The translations under genes and the position numbers were made by a program. DNA of 10,774 nucleotides from DATJFQ01 sp035495555 (GTDB lineage Bacteria; Acidobacteriota; Vicinamibacteria; Vicinamibacterales; 2-12-FULL-66-21): assembly GCA_035495555.1 (NCBI GenBank), contig DATJFQ010000066.1:1-10774 (forward strand). Direction: 5' to 3'. A model generated the notes under the pieces. That model was given only the letters and a program-made list of their open reading frames with translations. It was not told the DNA's origin and ran no database searches. Numbering within the stretch: position 1 is the first letter of the stretch; the number at the start of each line of letters is the position of its first letter. Positions 1-5,841 of the stretch are shown here, piece by piece.

Positions 1-2316
1 CAGCAGCGCCTCTTTCATGATCATGCGGAGCACGCTCCATCGGTCCGCCCCGAGCGCCATGCGAAGCCCGAGTTCCCGAACGCGGCGGCTGATGCCATAC
101 GAGATCGTGCCGTACAGCCCCAGGCAGGCGAGCACGAGCGCGAGGCTGCCAAATGCCGAGGACAATTCCGCAACGAGACGATCCTGCGACAGATTGCGTG
201 AGATTCTCACCGCCAGCGGTACGACTTCGGAAACAGGCAGGCGCGGCTCGGCCTCGGCAAGCGCTTCCCGAACGGGCTGCACGAGCGATTCGGTCGGAGC
301 CGCGGTACGCAGTTCGATGTCCCCGAGTACCTCGTCCGTATCGAACTCCGCCGGGTGATACGCCATCGTCGGCGGCGCATCGCGCACGTTCAGATACCGG
401 GCGTCCTCGACGACGCCCACGATCGTGAATGCGGTGGCGTCCATCGGGCCGCCGTACGACCATCGCTTGCCGACGGCGCTCTGACCGGGGAAGAAGCGCT
501 TCGCCATGGTGGCGTTGATGATTGTGGACTTCGAATCCGCGCGCCGATCGCCGGCATCGAAGAAGCGCCCCTCGAGCAGGCGGAGGCCCACGGTGTGGAA
601 GTAGTCACCGGTGATGACCTCTTCGTTCGTCTGCAGACGTTCACCGGTCTGTGGCGTATACCCCTCGACGGCGATCCCGCTGGTCCAGGCCGAACGGTTG
701 ATCGGACCGTTCTCCGAGAGGCTCACAGACTGGATACCCGGGACCCGCTGCAGGCGATCGATGAGGCGCTGATACATCGCAAGGCGCTGGTCTGCGGCGA
801 ACGCGGCCCGCACGTCGATCCCGGCCACGAGCACGTGATCGCGGTCATAGCCCACGTCGATCCGCGACAGCGATTGAAGACTCCGTCCAAAGAGTCCCGC
901 CGCGATCAGCAGCAAGAGCGAAAACGCCATCTGCGCTGCGACGAGCGCCCGGCCGGTCGTGAGCCCACGGCGTCCGGCCGTACCCACAACTCGCGCGTGC
1001 TTGAGGGATTCCGCGAGCGCGAGACGACTGCCGCGAATCGCCGGTACAAGTCCGCAAACCACCCCGGTAACGACGGAAATCGTCGCGACGAACAGCAGCA
1101 CGCGCCAATCGACGCCGGTGTCGAGATCGATTGTGCTCGCGCCCGACACGAACAGCTTGAGCAGCGGCTCGTGCAGCCATACCGCGAGACCGAGGCCAGC
1201 CGCGCCGGCGGTTATCCCGAGCAGCAGGCTTTCGGCGAGAAACTGCCGGACGATGCGGATGCGGCCCGCGCCGATGGAGGCACGGATGGCCACCTCGCGC
1301 TCGCGCGAAGACGCGCGCGAGAGCAGCAGCCCCGCGACGTTGCCGCAGGCGATCGCGAGCAGCACGCCGACCATCGCCAGCAGCACGAGCATCGGCGTTG
1401 CCGTCGAGTTCCGCAGGCTCGACACACCGCCGGCCGCCCGTTCGAGGACCGCGCGCGTCTCCCGCGCGCGCTGCTGGGAGCGGTCGGATGTGGACGGCGG
1501 CAGGAGCGCCAGCGCATTCCGCTGCAGCACGACGGAGATCGCGGACTGAATGGATGCCGCCGAGGTGGCTGATGGGACCCGCACGAACACATTCAGCCAG
1601 GAAATCTCGCGCTGGGGTGGCCACGGCTTCGACGTATCGCCGCCGGAATTGCTGGCGTTCGCCGCGTAGTGAACGGCGGGCTGCCATTGAAACGGAATCC
1701 ATGCGTCCGGCGTCTGGATGCCCACCGTCGTGCCGAAGAATCCTCGCGGCGCAACGCCCACGACGGTGAACGGAACGCTGTTGATCGTGAGATTCGTGCC
1801 GATGACCGACGGCGACGCGTCGAAGTGCCGACGCCAATAGACGTCGCTGATGACGGCCACGCCGCGGGCGTCTCCTGGTGCGTTGTCATCGCTCTGCAAA
1901 AGACGTCCGAGTTGAGGCCCCTGGCCGAGCACATCGAAGTAGTTTCCGGACACGAGCTGCACCCGGCCCCGCTCTGCTGCGCTGTCGCCGGCAGGCCACA
2001 ACTGCATGCCCGCGACGTTCGTGGCGGCGCACGCGTCCGCACGTCCGGCAATCGCCTCGCGCACGTCGTCCAACACGAGACCAGGCATCAGGTCGCCATG
2101 CGACCGCACGCCGGCGGTGTTCACCAGATAGAGTTCGTGCGGCTTCATCACGGGGAGGGGGCGCAGCACGATCGCATTCACCAGCGAGAACACGGTCGCC
2201 GCGCCGGCGATCCCGAGCGCCAGCGAACTCACGGCGACAAACGTAAATCCGGGACTACGGCGCAGCAGCCGTGCGCCATACCGCACATCACTCAGGAGCT
2301 CAACCCACCATCGCAT
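1..2316 (-). CDS. ADOP-type (MacB/FtsX-like) orphan ABC permease, C-terminus cut by window edge
   Basis: This inner-membrane permease has two MacB_PCD/FtsX modules in one chain, the ADOP arrangement of Acidobacteriota. I read all 772 visible codons on the minus strand and found no stop or frameshift. Helix 1 is at about residues 24-46, after the typical start MRWWVELLSDVRYGARLLRR. The periplasmic domain carries DVYWRRHFDASPSVIG from D158 and a following TVVGVAPRGFFG. The first FtsX core begins near 309 and includes SREREVAIRASIGAGR. Another helix lies at 405-426, and the second module starts near 461. The visible end, YGISRRVRELGLRMALGADR, is a second FtsX core, so the last helices (roughly 70 residues, from family length) lie left of the window. 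No ATPase gene is adjacent, as is usual for ADOP. The ATG at 2316 follows in-frame stops near 2360 and has no clear Shine-Dalgarno; a GTG 12 codons upstream is possible. Family members are annotated as macrolide-export or lipoprotein-type transporters; the substrate here is unknown. Confidence 0.93.
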   Translation of the reverse strand, partial: MRWWVELLSDVRYGARLLRRSPGFTFVAVSSLALGIAGAATVFSLVNAIVLRPLPVMKPHELYLVNTAGVRSHGDLMPGLVLDDVREAIAGRADACAATNVAGMQLWPAGDSAAERGRVQLVSGNYFDVLGQGPQLGRLLQSDDNAPGDARGVAVISDVYWRRHFDASPSVIGTNLTINSVPFTVVGVAPRGFFGTTVGIQTPDAWIPFQWQPAVHYAANASNSGGDTSKPWPPQREISWLNVFVRVPSATSAASIQSAISVVLQRNALALLPPSTSDRSQQRARETRAVLERAAGGVSSLRNSTATPMLVLLAMVGVLLAIACGNVAGLLLSRASSREREVAIRASIGAGRIRIVRQFLAESLLLGITAGAAGLGLAVWLHEPLLKLFVSGASTIDLDTGVDWRVLLFVATISVVTGVVCGLVPAIRGSRLALAESLKHARVVGTAGRRGLTTGRALVAAQMAFSLLLLIAAGLFGRSLQSLSRIDVGYDRDHVLVAGIDVRAAFAADQRLAMYQRLIDRLQRVPGIQSVSLSENGPINRSAWTSGIAVEGYTPQTGERLQTNEEVITGDYFHTVGLRLLEGRFFDAGDRRADSKSTIINATMAKRFFPGQSAVGKRWSYGGPMDATAFTIVGVVEDARYLNVRDAPPTMAYHPAEFDTDEVLGDIELRTAAPTESLVQPVREALAEAEPRLPVSEVVPLAVRISRNLSQDRLVAELSSAFGSLALVLACLGLYGTISYGISRRVRELGLRMALGADRWSVLRMIMKEALL

Positions 2317-2409
2317 GATCGCGGAGAGGGGCAAACGCGGGGCCACCGGGTTTCGTCTTAGTTATCAGAAGATGCGGAGCATTCCCGGCCCAATCCGTGC
2401 CGCGAAGGC

Positions 2410-2442
2410 TTCGCTTTCGGGAAACGGTTGTTCGAAAGCGAA
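2410..2442. promoter_or_regulatory. Perfect 10-bp inverted repeat in divergent intergenic region
   Basis: TTCGCTTTCG at 2410-2419 and CGAAAGCGAA at 2433-2442 are exact reverse complements with a 13-nt spacer. They lie between the divergent starts of the orphan permease (2316) and the receiver-phosphatase gene (2528). No T-run follows on either strand, so an operator for a dimeric regulator, or a leader hairpin, is more likely than a terminator. I could not identify convincing -35/-10 pairs in the rest of 2317-2527. The regulator is unknown. Confidence 0.5.
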
Positions 2443-2527
2443 CACCCAAAAACCGGTGCGCGACCAATTCATCGCTCCTGCCGTCAAATCTCGCATGGCA
2501 CATGCTTTGGACAATGCAGCCGACGGC

Positions 2528-3673
2528 ATGTCCTTCACCTCTGCCGCTCCGGCCCGCGTGCTGGTTGCCGACGATCAGCCCGATTTGCTGCACGCGCTCA
2601 AGCTTCTCCTGAAGACCGAAGGCGTCGAAGTCGAGGCGGTCACGTCACCCGACGCCGCGCTTGCGGCGCTGGAGCACACGCGATTCGATCTCGTCCTGAT
2701 GGACCTCAACTACACGAGCGACACGACGTCGGGCCAGGAAGGCATCGATCTCCTGTCGCGCGTCCAACAGTTCGACGCGCTGATACCGGTGATCGTGATG
2801 ACCGGCTGGGGCAACGTGGACATCGCCGTGGAGGCGATGCGACGCGGCGTCCGCGATTTCGTGCAGAAGCCGTGGGACAACGCGAACCTCGTCTCGACGC
2901 TCACGCGCGAGATCGCCGATGGGCGCGCACGACGCCGCCGCAACGCCGACGACGAGCGCGAGATTGCGGAAGCGCTCAAGATCCAGAGACGGCTGCTTCC
3001 GCAGTCGGTCCCCACGGTGGAAGGCTGGGACATCGCCGCCTCGTGGCAGCCGGCCTCGGGCGTCGGGGGAGATTGCTTCGACACGCTCACCTTCAGTGAA
3101 TCGCGCCTGGGCATCACGATCGCCGACGTCGTCGGCAAAGGCATTCCGGCGGCGCTCCTGATGTCGAATCTGCAGGCTGCGGTGCGGGCGTTCGCGTCCG
3201 AAGCGGTCCAGCCGCAGGAACTGTGCGCTCAGGTGAATCGGATCCTGTGCGGCAACATCGCCGAAGGGCGTTTCATCAGCTTCTTCTACTGCGTGCTGGA
3301 TGCCGTGGCCGGTACGGTCACCTACACCAACGCCGGCCATTATCTGCCCATGCTGGTCCGCGCCAACGGCACCGTCGAGCGCCTCGGTGCAGGCGGGCCC
3401 GTCCTTGGTGTGCTCCCGGATGCCCCGTACGAGCAGTCGTGCGCGCAGATCGGCGCTGGCGATCGGCTCGTGCTGTTCACCGACGGCCTCACGGAGGCGC
3501 GCAACGGCGACGACGAAGAGTTCGGTGAATGCCGGCTGGAGCAGGCGATCGTGCAGCACCGCGAGTGCAGCGCGCCGGCGCTCCAGGCCCGCATCGCCGA
3601 AGCGCTCTCGATATTCACGGGCGGGCCGCTGCAGGACGATGCGACGCTGATTGTGCTGGCCGCCGATTCATGA
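2528..3673 (+). CDS. Response regulator receiver + PP2C/SpoIIE serine phosphatase (RsbU-like)
   Basis: This is a cytoplasmic signalling protein of 381 residues with two domains. The receiver spans about 8-125: acidic pair D15-D16, phospho-acceptor D59 (VLMDLNY), T92 (VMTGWGN) and K114 (FVQKPWDN). A short charged linker (127-148) leads to the SpoIIE/PP2C domain at about 150-380: IQRRLLP, GGD (180-182), DVVGKG (200-205), NAGH (268-271), FTDGLTEA with D319, and DDAT (370-373). All metal-binding aspartates are present, so it should be active. Such proteins usually dephosphorylate an anti-sigma-factor antagonist under control of the receiver; no antagonist or anti-sigma gene is in the window. The frame is open further upstream, with an ATG at 2495. 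I chose 2528 because it places the receiver immediately after a short leader; neither ATG has a good Shine-Dalgarno. The gene ends 124 nt before the lytS-like gene, and the cognate kinase is not obvious. Confidence 0.93.
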   Translation: MSFTSAAPARVLVADDQPDLLHALKLLLKTEGVEVEAVTSPDAALAALEHTRFDLVLMDLNYTSDTTSGQEGIDLLSRVQQFDALIPVIVMTGWGNVDIAVEAMRRGVRDFVQKPWDNANLVSTLTREIADGRARRRRNADDEREIAEALKIQRRLLPQSVPTVEGWDIAASWQPASGVGGDCFDTLTFSESRLGITIADVVGKGIPAALLMSNLQAAVRAFASEAVQPQELCAQVNRILCGNIAEGRFISFFYCVLDAVAGTVTYTNAGHYLPMLVRANGTVERLGAGGPVLGVLPDAPYEQSCAQIGAGDRLVLFTDGLTEARNGDDEEFGECRLEQAIVQHRECSAPALQARIAEALSIFTGGPLQDDATLIVLAADS

Positions 3674-3688
3674 GCGCACCGGCACTGC

Positions 3689-3751
3689 GGTGACCAACAG
3701 GGTGACCAACCAGCCGGCGGCGGTGACCAACGTCCGCCTGGCGTGACGAAC
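3689..3751. repeat. Four-copy direct repeat GGTGACCAAC, candidate LytTR operator
   Basis: Exact GGTGACCAAC copies lie at 3689-3698, 3701-3710 and 3722-3731, with an imperfect copy (CGTGACGAAC) at 3742-3751. Start-to-start distances are 12, 21 and 20 bp; the last two are about two helical turns. On the opposite strand the shared core is GTT(G/C)GTCAC, and the fourth copy contains GTTCGTC, the core of known AlgR sites. LytTR domains bind paired direct repeats about two turns apart. The array ends 10 nt upstream of the inferred -35 of the lytS-lytT-like operon, an ordinary position for an activator. The function is inferred. Confidence 0.55.
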
Positions 3752-3761
3752 AGCAACGATA

Positions 3762-3791
3762 TTGACGCCTGTTTACTGGCCGACCCATAGT
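3762..3791 (+). promoter_or_regulatory. Putative sigma70-type promoter of the lytS/lytT-like operon
   Basis: TTGACG at 3762-3767 matches the -35 consensus at 5 of 6 positions. After an 18-bp spacer, CATAGT at 3786-3791 matches the -10 at 4 of 6. Transcription would start near 3798, where the first ATG of the kinase gene lies. The direct-repeat array sits immediately upstream. Confidence 0.5.
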
Positions 3792-3797
3792 GAGGCC

Positions 3798-4943
3798 ATG
3801 CGGAAGGCCTGGATGCCGCCGGCGCGATGGATCGTCGGCGTCATTGCGTTACTGGCGGTGTCTTCGACGTTGCAGGCGTGGCGGCTCGACATGCTGTCGT
3901 CGAAGATCGTCGAGCCGATGACCGGCACGGACATCGCGAAGCTGTTCGTGCTCAACCTCGCCTACTGGACGATCCCGGCGCTGTGCCTCCCGGCCATCGT
4001 CGGCATCGCCAGGCGGTTCCGGTTCGACAACGGCCACAAAATTGCCGCGTTCGGCGTGCACCTGGCGGCGGCGCTGGCGTTCGCGTTCGTGCGGCAGTGC
4101 GGGATGGTCGGCGTGCGCGTGCTGTTGTGGCCGAACATGGCGTTCAAAGCCGCCGCGGTGCCGTGGAGCATCTATTTCCAGCGGCAACTGCTCAACGATC
4201 TCGACTGGTGCCTGATGGTGTATGCGTCCATCGTCGGCGTCAGCCATGCGGTCGCCTATTACCATGAGTCGCAGCAGCGGAAGGTGAAGCAGGCGACGCT
4301 CGAAACGCGTCTCATCGAGGCGCGGCTCGAGACGCTCCAGGCCGAACTCCATCCGCATTTTCTCTTCAACACGCTGCATGCCATCTCGACGCTCGTCCAT
4401 CGCGACCCGGAAGCCGCCGATCGGATGATCAGCCGGCTCAGCGACCTGCTGCGGATTACCTTCGACCGCAGCGGCGAGCCGCGCGTGTCGCTGAAGGAAG
4501 AGATCGATTTCCTGCAGAAGTATCTGGAGATCGAACAAACGCGGTTCCAGGACCGTCTGACGGTCCGAGTGGACATCGATCCGGACGCGCTCGACGCCGA
4601 GGTCCCACGGATGATCCTGCAGCCGCTCGTTGAAAACGCCATCAAGCACGGCGTGGGCAATCGCAGCGAAGGCGGATTCGTCCACATCACCGCTGCGCGC
4701 GACGGCGACCGCCTGTCGATGCAGGTCCGCGACAACGGCGGCGGTCTGCAGGGAGGCACCGTGCGGGCGCTCAACAAGGGTGTCGGCCTGTCGAACACCC
4801 GTGCGCGGCTGGAGTGTCTGTACGGCGTCCATCATCAGCTCGTCTTCAGCGATCAGCGCGGCGGCCTCGCCGTCCGGGTCGACATTCCGTATACCCGTGC
4901 GGCGGCCGCACCCGCGCCGGCCGTCTCGTTTCAGGTGGCCTGA
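3798..4943 (+). CDS. LytS-type sensor histidine kinase
   Basis: This is a membrane sensor kinase of 381 residues from the ATG at 3798. Four hydrophobic stretches (about 11-27, 46-70, 82-107, 138-155) form the N-terminal membrane part, with no recognisable extra sensor domain. A coiled region (157-183) leads to the His_kinase motif PHFLFN (186-191), with H187 as phospho-acceptor. The ATPase follows: N-box LVENAIKHG around N280, G1 box DNGGG (312-316) and GVGLSNTRARL (328-338). Nothing catalytic is missing. It should pass phosphate to the LytTR regulator encoded 2 nt downstream. A second in-frame ATG at 3813 (M6) has a better Shine-Dalgarno, GGAAGG at 3802-3807 with 5-nt spacing, and would give 376 residues. 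A TTG at 3762 is also in frame but forms the probable -35 box. The signal sensed is not evident. Confidence 0.93.
   Translation: MRKAWMPPARWIVGVIALLAVSSTLQAWRLDMLSSKIVEPMTGTDIAKLFVLNLAYWTIPALCLPAIVGIARRFRFDNGHKIAAFGVHLAAALAFAFVRQCGMVGVRVLLWPNMAFKAAAVPWSIYFQRQLLNDLDWCLMVYASIVGVSHAVAYYHESQQRKVKQATLETRLIEARLETLQAELHPHFLFNTLHAISTLVHRDPEAADRMISRLSDLLRITFDRSGEPRVSLKEEIDFLQKYLEIEQTRFQDRLTVRVDIDPDALDAEVPRMILQPLVENAIKHGVGNRSEGGFVHITAARDGDRLSMQVRDNGGGLQGGTVRALNKGVGLSNTRARLECLYGVHHQLVFSDQRGGLAVRVDIPYTRAAAAPAPAVSFQVA
3802..3807 (+). promoter_or_regulatory. Shine-Dalgarno that may move the kinase start to 3813
   Basis: GGAAGG lies 5 nt before the ATG at 3813. With the inferred transcription start near 3798, this gives a short normal leader. 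The upstream ATG at 3798 has only GTGAGG (3790-3795) two bases away, which is too close to work well and would lie outside the transcript. Confidence 0.4.
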
Positions 4944-4945
4944 CC

Positions 4946-5722
4946 ATGACGAATCCCCGTATCCGCGTAGTCATCGTCGACGACGAACCGCTGGCCCGCG
5001 AACGCCTGCGCACGCTCCTGCACGACGACCCCGGGACCGAGATCGTCGCCGAAGCGGGCGACACGGCGAGCGCCATCGCGGCGATCGGATCGACGCGGCC
5101 GGACCTCGTGTTTCTCGATGTGCAGATGCCCGGCGGTTCCGGCTTCGAGGTCATCGGCGGCATCGGCGCCAACGCGATGCCCTGTGTGATCTTCGTAACC
5201 GCATACGACAAATACGCGCTGCGCGCCTTCGAAGTGCACGCGCTCGATTACCTGCTCAAGCCATTCGATCGGGAGCGCTTCCGCTCCGCCCTCGCCCGCG
5301 CAAAGGAACAGATCGCCCGCGCGACACCCGGCGATCTCGAGAAGCGGCTGATGGCGCTCGTCAGCGGCCTGCGATCGGGTTCGACCCGCATCGATCGCTT
5401 CGTGGTGAAATCGGGCGGGCGCGTGTTCTTCGTCCGCACGGACGAAATCGACTGGATTGAAGCGGCCGGCAATTACGTCAAGCTGCATGTCGGCAACGAC
5501 GCGCACCTGCTGCGCGAGACGATGAATTCGGTCGAGGCGAAGCTCGATGGCGATCTCTTTTTCCGCGTCCACCGCTGTCACATCGTGAACATCGAACGCG
5601 TCCGCGAGCTGCAGCCGTGGTTCAATGGCGAATACGTGGTCTTCCTGAAGAACGGTACGCGGCTGACGCTGAGCCGCGGTTATCGCGAGAAGCTGCAAAC
5701 GCGCGTCGGGCGTCCTATTTAG
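4946..5722 (+). CDS. LytTR-family response regulator transcription factor
   Basis: This is a DNA-binding response regulator of 258 residues. The receiver occupies about 5-120: D12-D13, phospho-acceptor D58 (VFLDVQMPGGSGFEV), T85 (FVTAYDKYALRAFEV) and K105 (DYLLKPFD). The LytTR DNA-binding domain covers about 150-255, with IDWIEAAGNYVKLH, FFRVHRCHIVNIERV and TLSRGYREKL, all typical of the family; these insert beta-strand loops into the major groove at paired direct repeats. The start ATG follows the kinase stop by 2 nt, with AGGTGG (4933-4938) 7 nt upstream as ribosome binding site inside the kinase's last codons. The pair is therefore translationally linked. Candidate targets include the repeats at 3689-3751, suggesting autoregulation. 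The wider regulon cannot be deduced. Confidence 0.95.
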   Translation: MTNPRIRVVIVDDEPLARERLRTLLHDDPGTEIVAEAGDTASAIAAIGSTRPDLVFLDVQMPGGSGFEVIGGIGANAMPCVIFVTAYDKYALRAFEVHALDYLLKPFDRERFRSALARAKEQIARATPGDLEKRLMALVSGLRSGSTRIDRFVVKSGGRVFFVRTDEIDWIEAAGNYVKLHVGNDAHLLRETMNSVEAKLDGDLFFRVHRCHIVNIERVRELQPWFNGEYVVFLKNGTRLTLSRGYREKLQTRVGRPI

Positions 5723-5748
5723 CCAACCCGCGACCGCGACCCCGCCCG

Positions 5749-5825
5749 CCCTCCGCACTCCGCATTCCGCAGTCCGCAGTGCGCCCTCCGGCCTCCGCCC
5801 TCCGCCCTCCGCCCTCCGCCCTCCG
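5749..5825. repeat. Eleven-unit 7-bp tandem repeat (CCCTCCG type)
   Basis: Eleven uninterrupted heptamers: CCCTCCG, CACTCCG, CATTCCG, CAGTCCG, CAGTGCG, CCCTCCG, GCCTCCG and four more CCCTCCG. The left half has diverged and the right half is nearly uniform, as in an array growing at one end. The array fills most of the 119-nt gap between the LytTR regulator and the DUF2339 gene. On the minus strand the uniform part reads GGG tracts separated by CGGA, which fits the G-quadruplex pattern. The unit length is not a multiple of three, and no protein reads through it. Confidence 0.85.
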
Positions 5826-5829
5826 CACT

Positions 5830-5835
5830 TAGAAT
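5830..5835 (+). promoter_or_regulatory. Possible -10 element immediately before the DUF2339 start
   Basis: TAGAAT matches the -10 consensus TATAAT at 5 of 6 positions and ends 6 nt before the GTG start at 5842. The same bases include an in-frame TAG (5830-5832), so translation cannot begin further upstream. There is no Shine-Dalgarno and no clear -35, because that position lies inside the heptamer array. If used, the transcript would be nearly leaderless. Confidence 0.35.
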
Positions 5836-5841
5836 GCTCGC

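Noticed and set aside
355..1572. Plus-strand open frame of 405 codons opposite the permease
   Set aside because: Antisense shadow with Arg/His/Gln-rich product and no recognisable domain; the opposite strand encodes an intact known family.
845..1837. Long minus-strand open frame of 330 codons inside the permease gene
   Set aside because: It is a different frame from the continuous, family-matching permease reading; its product is arginine-rich and of low complexity, as expected for a shadow in GC-rich DNA.
2315..2527. N-terminal extension of the phosphatase from 2315
   Set aside because: The extra residues have no domain resemblance, would overlap the divergent permease start and would include the inverted repeat; a start just before the receiver domain fits better.
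2645..3559. Long antisense frame over the REC-PP2C gene
   Set aside because: The plus strand carries every expected catalytic motif; the antisense product resembles no family.
3689..3751. CRISPR array from regularly repeated 10-mers
   Set aside because: Repeats are far too short, spacing is uneven (12, 21, 20 bp) and there are no spacers or cas genes.
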